Below, piece after piece: positions 8,456 to 16,553 of a stretch of DNA of 37,290 nucleotides (positions within the stretch are counted from its first letter, which is position 1; every line of letters starts with the position of its first letter). Position numbers and translations under genes: made by a program. The notes under the pieces are model-generated. The model had not been told where the DNA came from. It was given only the letters and a program-made list of their open reading frames with translations, and made no database searches. Source of the stretch: Nitriliruptorales bacterium. GTDB lineage: Bacteria > Actinomycetota > Nitriliruptoria > Euzebyales > Egibacteraceae. The stretch covers positions 1 through 37,290 of the forward strand of contig SKQL01000003.1 of assembly GCA_007119035.1 (NCBI GenBank), in the 5' to 3' direction.

Positions 8456-9046
8456 TCAGCGGGTGGTCGAGGGAAGAAAGCTCGGGCGCGACGCCTCGAA
8501 CGCGGCGATCTCGTCGACGGACGTGAGCGTGAGCCCGATCGGGTCGAGCCCGCCCACGAGCATGTGCTTGACGTGCCCGTCTATGTCGAACCCGGTCTCG
8601 AGCGAGGGGGCAGACACCTTCTGCTCGGGCAGGTCGATCCGCACAGGCGTGGCGGGGTCCTCGATCGCTGAGTCGACGAGCGCCCGGCACTTCTCCGTGG
8701 GGAGCTCCACGGTGAGCAGTCCGACCTTCGCGCAGTTGGTCCGGAAGATGTCGGCGAAGCTGGGGGCGATGATCGCCTCGAAGCCGTACTGCTGGAGTCC
8801 CCACGGCGCGTGCTCACGACTGGAGCCGCACCCGAAGTTGGGACCGGCCACGAGCACGTTGGCACCCTCGTAGCGGGGATCGTTGAGCACGAAGTCGGGA
8901 TCCTGACGCCAGTCACCGAAGACGAACTCCCCGAAGCCGGTGCGCTCGACCCGCTTCAGGTGTTGCTTGGGCATGATCTGGTCGGTGTCCACGTCGGCGC
9001 GCCACAGCGGCACCATCGTCCCGGTGATGACCGATACGGGCTCCAT
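8456..9046 (-). CDS. leuD: 3-isopropylmalate dehydratase small subunit
   Basis: The 196-aa protein is the swivelling small subunit of isopropylmalate isomerase, which with LeuC converts 2-isopropylmalate to 3-isopropylmalate in leucine synthesis in the cytoplasm. Diagnostic sequences are [19 protein letters not shown] at the N-terminus, [20 protein letters not shown] (more exactly [20 protein letters not shown]) around residue 65, and [20 protein letters not shown]. The length is usual for the family. ATG at 9046 starts five bases after the leuC stop; GGAGG lies about ten bases upstream inside the end of leuC. Expression is therefore coupled to leuC and to the leuA leader control far upstream. 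Confidence 0.96.
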   Translation of the reverse strand: [196 protein letters not shown]

Positions 9047-9051
9047 GCGAG

Positions 9052-10485
9052 CTATCCCTCCCCGAGCCGGACAGGCTCGTTGCGCACGTCTGTGAAATGA
9101 CCGTGGACCGCCGCCGCGGCGGCCATGACGGGCGACACGAGGTGGGTGCGTCCCCCCTTGCCCTGACGGCCCTCGAAGTTCCGGTTCGAGGTGGACGCGC
9201 ACCGTTCCCCCGGCTCGAGGATGTCGGGGTTCATGCCGAGGCACATCGAGCACCCGGGCTCCCGCCACTCGAACCCCGCGTCCTTGAAGACGACATCGAG
9301 GCCCTCGGCCTCAGCCTCCAGCTTCACCGGGTAGCTCCCGGGCACCACCATCGCCCGGACGCCATCGGCGACCTTGCGGTCGCGGAGCACGGCGGCGGCC
9401 GCCCGCAGGTCCTCGATCCGGGCGTTCGTGCACGAGCCGAGGAAGACGCGGTCGATCGGGATGTCGCCGATCCGCTCCCCCCCTCGGAGCCCCATGTAAT
9501 CGAGCGCACGCTCCGCCTGCTCGGGGTCCCGGGTGGCCTCCGCCTCGGGTACGGTGCCCGTGACGGGCACGCTCATCGCGGGGTTCGTGCCCCATGTGAC
9601 GGTGGGCTCGAGCGTGCTCGCGTCGAGCTCGTAGACCGCGTCGAACGTCGCGCCCTCGTCAGTGGGCAATTCCGACCACGACGCGACGGCCGCGTCCCAA
9701 TCCGCGCCCCGGGGCGCATGACGGCGCCCTTCGAGGTACGCGAAGGTCGTCTCGTCGGGGGCGATCATGCCCGCACGCGCCCCCGCCTCGATGGACATGT
9801 TGCAGATGGTCATCCGGCCTTCCATCGACAGCGAGCGGATCGTCTCGCCCCTGTACTCGAAGACGTAGCCCACACCTCCCTCGACACCGATGTCGCTGAT
9901 GACGCGCAAAATGATGTCCTTGGCGCTGCAGCCGAAGGGCAGCTCCCCCGAGACCTCGATCGCCATGGTCCGAGGCTTCGACTGCGCGAGTGTCTGGGTG
10001 GCGAGCACATGCTCGACCTCGGAGGTGCCGATCCCGAAGGCGAGGGCACCGAACGCACCGTGCGTGGCGGTGTGGCTATCGCCGCACACGATCGTCATGC
10101 CCGGCTGCGTGAGCCCCCGCTCGGGGCCGATCATGTGCACGATCCCCTGCTGGGTCGAGTTCATGTCGAACAGCTGGACGCCGAAGTGCTCGCAGTTGTC
10201 CTCGAGGGCGTCCATCTGCTTCTTCGAGAGCTCGTCGGTGATCGGCACGGACCGATCGGTGGTCGGGACGTTGTGGTCCATCGTGGCGACGGTCAGGTCG
10301 GGGCGCCGCACCGGTCGGCCCGCGAGCCTCAGGCCCTCGAACGCCTGGGGACTCGTGACCTCGTGCACGAGGTGAAAGTCGACGTACAGCAGATCGGGCT
10401 CCGCGTCCGGCCCTGACCCACCTGGTCGCACCACATGGCGATCCCAGACCTTCTCCATCATCGTCTTCGGGGTGCTCATGCTCAC
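9052..10485 (-). CDS. leuC: 3-isopropylmalate dehydratase large subunit
   Basis: The 477-aa aconitase-superfamily protein holds the [4Fe-4S] cluster of isopropylmalate isomerase. Visible family sequences are [65 protein letters not shown] and [13 protein letters not shown]; the last two hold the three cluster cysteines (C...CxxC). The start is GTG at 10485, with GGAGGGG five bases upstream; an ATG two codons later (10479) is the alternative. It begins 11 nt after the leuA stop, so leuA-leuC-leuD form one operon. Confidence 0.97.
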   Translation of the reverse strand: MSMSTPKTMMEKVWDRHVVRPGGSGPDAEPDLLYVDFHLVHEVTSPQAFEGLRLAGRPVRRPDLTVATMDHNVPTTDRSVPITDELSKKQMDALEDNCEHFGVQLFDMNSTQQGIVHMIGPERGLTQPGMTIVCGDSHTATHGAFGALAFGIGTSEVEHVLATQTLAQSKPRTMAIEVSGELPFGCSAKDIILRVISDIGVEGGVGYVFEYRGETIRSLSMEGRMTICNMSIEAGARAGMIAPDETTFAYLEGRRHAPRGADWDAAVASWSELPTDEGATFDAVYELDASTLEPTVTWGTNPAMSVPVTGTVPEAEATRDPEQAERALDYMGLRGGERIGDIPIDRVFLGSCTNARIEDLRAAAAVLRDRKVADGVRAMVVPGSYPVKLEAEAEGLDVVFKDAGFEWREPGCSMCLGMNPDILEPGERCASTSNRNFEGRQGKGGRTHLVSPVMAAAAAVHGHFTDVRNEPVRLGEG

Positions 10486-10496
10486 TTGATCCCCTC

Positions 10497-12104
10497 CTAC
10501 GGGGTCTCCGTCGTCGCTTGCACGCGCTGGAGGCGCACCGAGCGGTTCAGCGCGGACAGGAACGCGCGGGCGCTCGCCTCCACCACGTCAGTCGAGACTC
10601 CCCGGCCGGTGTAGCGCTGCCCAGCGACATCGACCTGGACGGTGACGTCGCCGAGCGCATCGATGCCGCCGGTCACCGCCGCGACCTTGAAGTCCGCGAG
10701 CCTTGCGTCCCGCAGCGCAGCGCCGTGCGTGGCGTCCTCGCCGACCGCGCGGCGAATCGCCCCGCAGGCCGCGTCGACCATGCCGTCGCCACCGGCCGAC
10801 TCCTCGAAGACGACTGCGTCCGCGCTCCTCCTGATCCGCACCACCGCATGGGGTCGGGCCGCGGTCCCACCCGTCACCTCGAGGTCCTCGAGCTCGAATG
10901 CCTCGTCGGCGGCAGCGGAGATCTCGTCGGCGACGATCGCCTCGAGGTCCGCGTCGGTCACCTCGACCTTCTTGTCGCTCAACTCCTTGAAGCGGTCGAA
11001 CGCGCGCTTGATCTCCTCTGCGCCCAACTCGTAGCCCATGTCCTCGAGTTGGCGCGAGAAGGCGTGACGGCCCGAGTGCTTGCCGAGCACGATCTGGCTT
11101 CCGACCATGCCGACGCTCGCCGCATCCATGATCTCGTACGTCAGCCGGTCCTGGAGCACCCCGTGCTGGTGGATGCCCGACTCGTGCGCGAACGCGTTCT
11201 TGCCGACGACAGCCTTGTTGTACTGCACGTTGTAGCCGGTCAGCGTCGACACCAGCCGTGAGGTGCGGCCGATCTCGACCGTGTCGATCTGGGTGCCGAG
11301 GCCTAGGAGATCATTGCGGGTGGCCAACGCCATCACGACCTCCTCGAGGGAGCAGTTGCCCGCGCGCTCGCCGATCCCGTTGACCGCTACCTCGATCTGA
11401 CGAGCGCCCTGACGCACCGCCTCGATCGAGTTGGCGACCGCCAGGCCGAGGTCGTTGTGGCAATGCACGCTGATCGCGACCTCGGGCCCCACCCGGCGCA
11501 CGAGGTCGCCGATCGTGGCACCGAAGTCGTACGGGATCGCGTACCCGACCGTGTCGGGGATGTTGACGGTCGTCGCACCCGCCTCGACGGCTGCCTCGAC
11601 GATCCGCTTGAGGAAGTCCTTGTCCGTACGGGTGGCGTCCTGGGGGCTGAACTCCACGTCGTCGGTGAACTCGAGCGCCTGCCGGATCCCCTCCTGCGCC
11701 TGCGCGACGATCTCGTCCTCGGACGCCCCGTGGTGCAGGACGTGGCGGTGGATGTCGCTCGTGGACAGGAAGACGTGGATGCGCGACCGTTGCGCGGACC
11801 TCATCGCGTCCGCGGCGCGCTTGACGTCGTCGGGATGACATCGGGCCAAGGACGTGATGACAGGGGGCGCGGTGGCGGAGCCCCATACCTGGGTGCCGAC
11901 CGTCTCCGCGATCCCGCGCACCGCTTCGAACTCGCCCTGCGAGGTGATCGGGAAGCCCGCCTCGATGTAGTCCGCGTTCAGCCTTGCGAGTTGCTCCGCG
12001 ATCTCGAGCTTCTCCTTCGCGTCGAGGGAGATCCCCGGCGCCTGCTCGCCGTCGCGCAGCGTCGTGTCGAAAATCCGGACGTGTGGTTGCTCGCTTGCGG
12101 TCAT
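10497..12104 (-). CDS. leuA: 2-isopropylmalate synthase
   Basis: The 535-aa enzyme makes 2-isopropylmalate from 2-oxoisovalerate and acetyl-CoA, the committed step of leucine synthesis. The N-terminal TIM barrel has [13 protein letters not shown] (residues 12-24), metal ligands in [11 protein letters not shown], and [28 protein letters not shown] lies in the linker. The C-terminal 120 residues form the LeuA regulatory dimer domain ([31 protein letters not shown]), the site of leucine feedback in characterised enzymes. The full arrangement (LeuA type 1) rules out citramalate synthase as the better call, though the two cannot be separated with certainty by eye. ATG at 12104 has the strong site AGAAGGAG, which is complementary to leucine codons of the upstream leader peptide (12196-12306). 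Confidence 0.93.
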   Translation of the reverse strand: MTASEQPHVRIFDTTLRDGEQAPGISLDAKEKLEIAEQLARLNADYIEAGFPITSQGEFEAVRGIAETVGTQVWGSATAPPVITSLARCHPDDVKRAADAMRSAQRSRIHVFLSTSDIHRHVLHHGASEDEIVAQAQEGIRQALEFTDDVEFSPQDATRTDKDFLKRIVEAAVEAGATTVNIPDTVGYAIPYDFGATIGDLVRRVGPEVAISVHCHNDLGLAVANSIEAVRQGARQIEVAVNGIGERAGNCSLEEVVMALATRNDLLGLGTQIDTVEIGRTSRLVSTLTGYNVQYNKAVVGKNAFAHESGIHQHGVLQDRLTYEIMDAASVGMVGSQIVLGKHSGRHAFSRQLEDMGYELGAEEIKRAFDRFKELSDKKVEVTDADLEAIVADEISAAADEAFELEDLEVTGGTAARPHAVVRIRRSADAVVFEESAGGDGMVDAACGAIRRAVGEDATHGAALRDARLADFKVAAVTGGIDALGDVTVQVDVAGQRYTGRGVSTDVVEASARAFLSALNRSVRLQRVQATTETP

Positions 12105-12112
12105 GGTCGAAG

Positions 12113-12121
12113 CTCCTTCTC
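12113..12121 (-). promoter_or_regulatory. leuA Shine-Dalgarno region complementary to leader Leu codons
   Basis: On the minus strand these bases read GAGAAGGAG, ending eight bases before the leuA ATG. They are a perfect 9-nt reverse complement of CTCCTTCTC at 12213-12205, three Leu codons (CTC CTT CTC) near the end of the leader peptide. Pairing would hide the leuA ribosome site; a ribosome stalled or translating on those codons would expose it. The pairing is seen in sequence; the mechanism is inference. Confidence 0.65.
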
Positions 12122-12153
12122 AGGCTGCGTGGCCGCACCCGTGATGACGACCT

Positions 12154-12193
12154 CCGCGGGGGGCTCGGTGCGTCGGCTGGTGCCGCCCCGCGG
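12154..12193 (-). promoter_or_regulatory. Hairpin in the leuA leader RNA
   Basis: CCGCGGGG (12193-12186 on the minus strand) pairs perfectly with CCCCGCGG (12161-12154), 8 bp with a 24-nt loop. It lies wholly between the leader-peptide stop and the leuA Shine-Dalgarno, so it is nested inside the proposed Leu-codon/SD pairing and would shorten the distance between the two strands of that helix. No U-tract follows, so it is not a typical intrinsic terminator. Confidence 0.5.
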
Positions 12194-12195
12194 CG

Positions 12196-12306
12196 TCAAA
12201 GGTGGAGAAGGAGGAGGAGCCCGAGAAGGGGCGCGAGGAAGCGGGCACGCGAACTCCGGGCAGCGATGTGGCTCGCCCGGACGATGTTCGATGCACCCGT
12301 GTTCAC
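12196..12306 (-). CDS. Leucine-rich leader peptide of the leuA operon
   Basis: The 36-codon frame runs from GTG (12306) to TGA (12196-12198). The last 14 residues are FLAPLLGLLLLLHL, with nine leucines read from CTC and CTT codons, a composition that strongly implies a leucine-sensing leader rather than a functional protein. No Shine-Dalgarno is present, but the predicted transcription start (promoter 12314-12342) falls on or one base before the GTG, so the mRNA would be leaderless, which actinobacterial ribosomes accept. The frame is open upstream to 12381, but that part lies before the promoter. Three Leu codons (residues 32-34) are complementary to the leuA ribosome site. Leucine-rich leaders before leuA are known from other actinobacteria; the exact architecture here is my reading. 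Confidence 0.8.
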   Translation of the reverse strand: MNTGASNIVRASHIAARSSRARFLAPLLGLLLLLHL

Positions 12307-12313
12307 GCCCCAA

Positions 12314-12342
12314 CTTGTAGCGCCACACGACCGCGCTGTCAA
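12314..12342 (-). promoter_or_regulatory. Promoter of leuA leader and leuA-leuC-leuD
   Basis: On the minus strand a perfect -35 TTGACA (12342-12337) is followed after exactly 17 bases by TACAAG (12319-12314; four of six match TATAAT). The expected start, 6-8 bases downstream, is 12308-12306, coincident with the GTG of the leader peptide. The match is good for a high-GC genome. Confidence 0.7.
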
Positions 12343-12402
12343 CCGTGCGGCGGCGCGTGGGGACAGAGCTCCACGCGGCACGTGGGAGAATGGAGCCTCT
12401 GA

Positions 12403-12422
12403 CGTGACATAGGCTGGTCACG
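12403..12422. promoter_or_regulatory. Inverted repeat (candidate operator) before the ACT gene
   Basis: CGTGAC-N8-GTCACG is a perfect 6-bp inverted repeat. The spacer contains TAGGCT (12410-12415), a plausible -10 for the plus-strand ACT gene that starts at 12470. No convincing -35 accompanies it. It lies about 60 bases upstream of the leuA promoter, so a protein bound here could act on either side. The binding factor is unknown. Confidence 0.4.
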
Positions 12423-12469
12423 CGGGGAACAGGGGCGCTGGAGCCCGTACATACGAACTCGGAGCACGC

Positions 12470-13012
12470 GTGGAGATAATGGTCCGGTGCGAGCTGCCCG
12501 ATGAGCCGGGGATGCTCGCGGAGGTGGCGGGCACCATCGGCAAGGCGGGGGGCGACATCCAATCGGTCGATGTCGTGGAGCACCATGACGGTCGGGTTCT
12601 CGACGACCTGCTCATCGTCGTCGACGCGGAGCGCGGCGCGTCCATGCTCGAGCAGCTCGCGGCGATACCGAACGTCGACCTCGTGCATGCGGGCCCCTCC
12701 CGTGGGCATCCCGGGGACGCGATGACCCGGCTCGCCGTCTCCCTGGAGGCGCTGCTCACCGGCCAGGCGGAGGCCGACCTCGGCCTGACGACGCTGATCG
12801 GCGGTCAGTTACGCGCTTCGAGCGCCGAGCTGTCAGACCGCGAGGCCGCCCCTGCCGCCTCCAGCAAGACGATGGTGCTCGACGTGGACGAGCGGGTGCT
12901 CGCGCTCACCCGTGACTACCGGTTCACCGACACCGAGCGTGACCGGGCGGAAGCTCTCCTGCGGCTCAGCCTTCTCGCGACGGGGCAGCCCGCGCGGACC
13001 AGCGCGGGATAG
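12470..13012 (+). CDS. ACT domain-containing protein, function unknown
   Basis: Residues about 4-75 form an ACT domain: VRCELPDEPGMLAEVAGTI, then GGDIQSVDVVEHHDGRVLDD and LLIVVDAERGASMLEQLAAI, the usual beta-alpha-beta-beta-alpha-beta pattern that binds amino acids. The remaining about 105 residues are mostly helical and match nothing I recognise; no catalytic or DNA-binding domain is evident. The start is GTG at 12470 with GGAG five bases upstream. It is divergent from leuA and convergent with the BCKDH E2 gene (one base between the stop codons), so it sits between leucine synthesis and branched-chain breakdown. A role as a branched-chain amino acid sensor is attractive but is inference only. 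It is the only plus-strand gene between 941 and the end of the window. Confidence 0.75.
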   Translation: MEIMVRCELPDEPGMLAEVAGTIGKAGGDIQSVDVVEHHDGRVLDDLLIVVDAERGASMLEQLAAIPNVDLVHAGPSRGHPGDAMTRLAVSLEALLTGQAEADLGLTTLIGGQLRASSAELSDREAAPAASSKTMVLDVDERVLALTRDYRFTDTERDRAEALLRLSLLATGQPARTSAG

Positions 13013-13013
13013 C

Positions 13014-14285
13014 TCACAGCGAGCCGAGCAGGAGGGCGGGCCGCTCCAGGCAGTCCCCCACGAAGCGCAGGAAGCCCCCGGCCTCCGCCCCGTCGCAGAT
13101 CCTGTGGTCGAAGACGAGTGACAGCTGACAGACGCTGCGCACCGAGAGCTCGCCGTCGACCACCCACGGGCGCTCCGCGATCCGGCCCACGCCGAGTATC
13201 GCCCCGTTGGGATGGTTGATCACCGGGCTGCCCCCGTCGACGCCGAACGACCCGAAGTTCGAGACGGAGAACGTGCTACCTGTAAGCTCCCCCGGCTCGA
13301 GGTTGCCCTCGCGGGCGCGCTCGGCCGTGCGCTGCAGGTCCTCGGCGAGCTGGAGGATCGTCCGCTGCTCCGCGTCCCGGAGGACAGGCACGAGCAGCCC
13401 TCTCTCGGTCTGCGCGGCAACGCCCAGGTGGATGCGTCGGTGACGGTGGATCTCCCCCGCCTCCGCGTCGAAGGAGCTGTTCAGCTCCGGATGGCGCCGC
13501 AGGCCTTCGACGACCACGCGCAGGATGATCGCGAGGGGGGAGACCCGGACCTCCTCCTGTGTCGCGTTGAGCTCCTCGCGGAGCCGCATCGTCTCCGTGA
13601 CGTCGCAGTCCACCCACGAAGCCGCCTCGGGGATCTCCAGGCGGGACCGTGTGACCTGCTCGGCGATGCGCTTGCGAACGCCGCTGACGGCGATCCGCTC
13701 CACCCCTTCGCGGTCCGCCTCCCCGCCTTGGGTGTCCACCGATGAGGTGGACGCGGCGTGAACGTCCTCTCGGGTGATGACCCCGTCGGGGCCGCTGGGC
13801 TCCACCTTCCCCAGGTCCACCCCCAGGTCCTTCGCGAGCTTGCGCACAGGCGGCTTGGCGAGGGGTCGGCCCGAGGGGTCCGAGGGCGGGTGGCCGTTGG
13901 CGGAGGAGGATGCGGATGCGCCCCCATCGCCACCTGGGCTGGGCGACGGCTCGGCCGATGCGCCCCTGCGGCGCCTGCTCTTGCGCTCCCCGCCTGTGCC
14001 GAAGCCGACGAGCACGCTACCCGAGCCAGACTCGCCCGCGTCCTCGGTCGTTGCGATGGCGAGTATCGGCTCGCCCACCTCGACCTCCGAGCCCGGCTCG
14101 ACGTGCAGCGCCTCGACCTCCCCCGCGAAGGGGCAGGGGACATCGACGAGGGCCTTGGCGGTCTCCACACGGGCGACCACGTCGTCCACGGCGACGGTGT
14201 CCCCCACGTCGACGACCCACTCGACGATCGTCCCCTCCGTCAGGCCCTCGCCCAGGTCCGGGAGCTCGAAGTGGCGTGTGCGCAT
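13014..14285 (-). CDS. bkdC: Branched-chain 2-oxoacid dehydrogenase complex E2 (dihydrolipoyl acyltransferase)
   Basis: The 423-aa protein has one lipoyl domain (residues 1-80; lipoylated Lys in VETAKALVDVP), a Ser/Gly/Pro-rich linker, a peripheral-subunit-binding domain (PPVRKLAKDLGVDLGKVEPS, then DGVITREDV, about 145-185), and a C-terminal catalytic domain with SVSNFGSFGVDGGSPVIN and the HxxxDG active site in FDHRICDGAEAGG near the end. It transfers the acyl group from E1 to CoA. The VETAK form (rather than VETDK) is also seen in mycobacterial BkdC, to my knowledge. ATG at 14285 has GGAGG seven bases upstream; an upstream TTG at 14309 is rejected. It is the last gene of the E1alpha-E1beta-E2 operon. 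No E3 (dihydrolipoamide dehydrogenase) gene lies in the window. Confidence 0.92.
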   Translation of the reverse strand: MRTRHFELPDLGEGLTEGTIVEWVVDVGDTVAVDDVVARVETAKALVDVPCPFAGEVEALHVEPGSEVEVGEPILAIATTEDAGESGSGSVLVGFGTGGERKSRRRRGASAEPSPSPGGDGGASASSSANGHPPSDPSGRPLAKPPVRKLAKDLGVDLGKVEPSGPDGVITREDVHAASTSSVDTQGGEADREGVERIAVSGVRKRIAEQVTRSRLEIPEAASWVDCDVTETMRLREELNATQEEVRVSPLAIILRVVVEGLRRHPELNSSFDAEAGEIHRHRRIHLGVAAQTERGLLVPVLRDAEQRTILQLAEDLQRTAERAREGNLEPGELTGSTFSVSNFGSFGVDGGSPVINHPNGAILGVGRIAERPWVVDGELSVRSVCQLSLVFDHRICDGAEAGGFLRFVGDCLERPALLLGSL

Positions 14286-14298
14286 CGACCGACCTCCG

Positions 14299-15270
14299 CT
14301 AGTAGGCAAGCGACCGCTCGACCGCGTCGAGGATCCGGTCCGTCCCCGGCAGGTGGTAGTGCTCGAGTTGGGCGGGCGGATAGGGGATGTCGAACCCGCC
14401 CACCCGCAGCACAGGGGCCTCGAGGTGGTAGAACGCCTCCTCGGTGATCTGCGCCGCGAGCTCCGCGCCGAAGCCCGAGAACACCTGCGCCTCGTGCACC
14501 ACGATCGCTCTTCCCGTGCGCCTCACCGATTCGACCACCCGCTCGGTGTCGAGCGGCACCAGCGAGCGCAGGTCTACGACCTCGAGGTCCCAGCCATCCT
14601 CCGCCGCCGCGTGCGCGGCGTCGAGGCAGGTCGCGACGGTCGGCCCGTAGGAGATCAGCGTCGCCAAGCTTCCCTGGCGCCGCACCTCCGCCTGACCGAA
14701 CGGCGCGCTCTCATGGGGCAGATCGAGTTCCTCGCTCGCCCAGTACCGCCGCTTGGGCTCGAAGAAGATGACGGGATCAGCGCCCGTGAGTGCGCGCCGG
14801 AGCATGCCGTAGGCATCGCCGGGGGTCGCGGGCGTGACGACGTGCAGCCCTGCGGTGTGCGCGAAGTAGCTCTCCGGGCTTTCCGAATGATGCTCCACGG
14901 CGCCGATCCCGCCACCGTACGGTATCCGCACCACTACCGGCAGTGTGACCGTGCCGCGGGATCTATTGCGCATCTTCGCGAGGTGGCTGACGATCTGGTC
15001 GAAGGCGGGGTAGGTGAAGCCGTCGAACTGCATCTCCACGACGGGTCGGAAGCCGTACATCGCCATCCCGATCGCCGTGCCGACGATCCCCGACTCGGCC
15101 AGCGGGCTGTCGAAGCAGCGCTGTGGGCCGAAGCGCTCCTGGAGGCGGTCGGTGATGCGGAAGACGCCGCCGAGCATGCCGACGTCCTCCCCGTAGCAGA
15201 TCACGCGGTCGTCGGCGGTCATGGCATCGTGGAGCGCGGTGTTCAGTGCCTGCGCCATCGTCACGGACAT
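14299..15270 (-). CDS. bkdB: Branched-chain 2-oxoacid dehydrogenase E1 component, beta subunit
   Basis: The 323-aa protein is a transketolase-fold E1beta subunit: MAQALNTALHDAMTADDRV at the N-terminus, GEDVGMLGGVFRIT, FDSPLAESGIVGTAIGMA, VVRIPYGGGIGAVEHHSESP, ESYFAHTAGLHVVTPATPGD and a C-terminal transketolase domain (RRTGRAIVVHEAQVFSGFGA). With E1alpha it decarboxylates branched-chain 2-oxoacids using thiamine diphosphate. Pyruvate as main substrate cannot be excluded by eye, but the VxxPRxPF-like order and two-gene E1 fit BCKDH. It starts 9 nt after the E1alpha stop and ends 13 nt before E2. Confidence 0.92.
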   Translation of the reverse strand: MSVTMAQALNTALHDAMTADDRVICYGEDVGMLGGVFRITDRLQERFGPQRCFDSPLAESGIVGTAIGMAMYGFRPVVEMQFDGFTYPAFDQIVSHLAKMRNRSRGTVTLPVVVRIPYGGGIGAVEHHSESPESYFAHTAGLHVVTPATPGDAYGMLRRALTGADPVIFFEPKRRYWASEELDLPHESAPFGQAEVRRQGSLATLISYGPTVATCLDAAHAAAEDGWDLEVVDLRSLVPLDTERVVESVRRTGRAIVVHEAQVFSGFGAELAAQITEEAFYHLEAPVLRVGGFDIPYPPAQLEHYHLPGTDRILDAVERSLAY

Positions 15271-15279
15271 CGCCGCCCC

Positions 15280-16407
15280 CTACCGTGCGTCGTCTGTGTA
15301 CGTGCCCGCGTCGATCTCCCCGCGTAGCAGCTCCCGTTGACGCTCGTAGGAAGCGGGTGGGCTCACGTAGACGTGCTCGAACAGCTCGAGTGGGTCGCCG
15401 TGCGGCGCATCGTAGATCTCCTCGCGCAGCCGCAGCGCGAGCGCGTCGACCTCTGCCTCCAACTCGGCCTTGCGGTCCTGATCGAGCAGCCCCCGGCCCT
15501 CGAGGAGCGTCTCGAACCTCGTGAGCGGGTCACGAGGGACCCATTCCGCGAGTTCCTCCTCGCTCCGGTAGCGAGTGGCATCATCCGCCGTCGTGTGGGA
15601 CTCCCGCCGGTACGTGACGGCCTCGATCATGCTCGGGCCCTCGCCCCGGCGGGCACGGTCGACCGCGTGGCGCATCACGGCGTAGGTTGCGAGGACGTCG
15701 TTCCCGTCGCATCGATAGCCCGGCATGCCGTAGCCGACTGCCTTGTGGGCGAGCGTGGGGGCCCGGGTCTGCTCGGAAACGGGGACGCTGATCGCGTACT
15801 GGTTGTTCTGCACGAAGAAGACACATGGCACGTCGAAGACCGCAGCGAAGTTCAACGCCTCGTGCACGTCGCCTTCGCTCGTCGCCCCGTCCCCGAAGTA
15901 GCTCGCGGTGACGAAGTCGGCACCATCGAGCTTCGCCGCCATGGCGAAGCCCACGGCGTGCAGTGCCTGTGTGGCGATCGGGATGGACAGCAGGCCGAAA
16001 CGGTGCTCGTGCGGATCATGGTCACCCAGCCATGTCCCCCGGAAGGAGTGGAGGAGGTGCTCGGGGTCCAGCCCCCGAACGAGGGCGCTGCCCAGCTCCC
16101 GGTAGGTGGGGAACACCCAGTCGGAGGGACCGAGGGCGTAGGCGCTGCCGACCTGTGCGGCCTCCTGACCCAGGAGGGAGGCGTAGACCCCGAGTTGCCC
16201 CTGGCGCTGCAGCGCGATCGACTGCCGGTCAACCCGCCGCGCCAACACCATGAAGCGGTGCATCGCCGCGAGATCGTCGTCTTTGAGGTCGAGGGGGAAG
16301 TCATCGGATTCGTGGAGCTCCCCGCCCTCGTCGAGCAGTTGGACGGGCCGCATCGGGGGGAGGAGCGACGTGGCATCGGGCACGGCGGGCTCAGTACGGT
16401 CGCTCAT
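15280..16407 (-). CDS. bkdA: Branched-chain 2-oxoacid dehydrogenase E1 component, alpha subunit
   Basis: The 375-aa thiamine-diphosphate-dependent subunit has the TPP/Mg motif GDGATSEGDVHEALNFAAVF followed by FVQNNQYAISVP, the entry loop YRELGSALVRG, and the helix LLGQEAAQVGSAYAL. The phosphorylation-loop region common in this family reads YRRESHTTADDATRYR; regulation by phosphorylation is not implied in bacteria. ATG at 16407 gives the expected length and has GGAG nine bases upstream; an open frame back to 16473 lacks conserved sequence. It is first in its operon; a 146-nt upstream region holds AT-rich repeats (16491-16518). Confidence 0.92.
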   Translation of the reverse strand: MSDRTEPAVPDATSLLPPMRPVQLLDEGGELHESDDFPLDLKDDDLAAMHRFMVLARRVDRQSIALQRQGQLGVYASLLGQEAAQVGSAYALGPSDWVFPTYRELGSALVRGLDPEHLLHSFRGTWLGDHDPHEHRFGLLSIPIATQALHAVGFAMAAKLDGADFVTASYFGDGATSEGDVHEALNFAAVFDVPCVFFVQNNQYAISVPVSEQTRAPTLAHKAVGYGMPGYRCDGNDVLATYAVMRHAVDRARRGEGPSMIEAVTYRRESHTTADDATRYRSEEELAEWVPRDPLTRFETLLEGRGLLDQDRKAELEAEVDALALRLREEIYDAPHGDPLELFEHVYVSPPASYERQRELLRGEIDAGTYTDDAR

Positions 16408-16490
16408 CCCTCGTCGCTCCTCGTACGCGCAGGGTGCGGGATTGCCGCCCCGCTGCTGTCGGAGTGCCACCACCGTGCCCGGTTAGGCCG

Positions 16491-16518
16491 ATGATAGATC
16501 ATAGGGTGCCCATAGATC
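16491..16518 (-). promoter_or_regulatory. AT-rich direct repeats / candidate promoter region of the BCKDH operon
   Basis: This is a markedly AT-rich patch in a GC-rich genome. ATAGATC occurs at 16494-16500 and again at 16512-16518 (18-bp period), and ATGAT-AG-ATCAT at 16491-16502 is an inverted repeat. On the minus strand TATGAT (one mismatch to TATAAT) lies inside, about 85 bases before the E1alpha ATG. No clear -35 is visible, so an activator binding the repeats is possible. Confidence 0.45.
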
Positions 16519-16553
16519 TTAGGCGCGACCCCTCCGGGCTACAAGAAGGGCGA

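Noticed and set aside
12307-12381. Upstream extension of the leuA leader frame to a 61-aa protein
   Set aside because: The extension lies upstream of or inside the TTGACA/TACAAG promoter, so it would not be on the leuA transcript.
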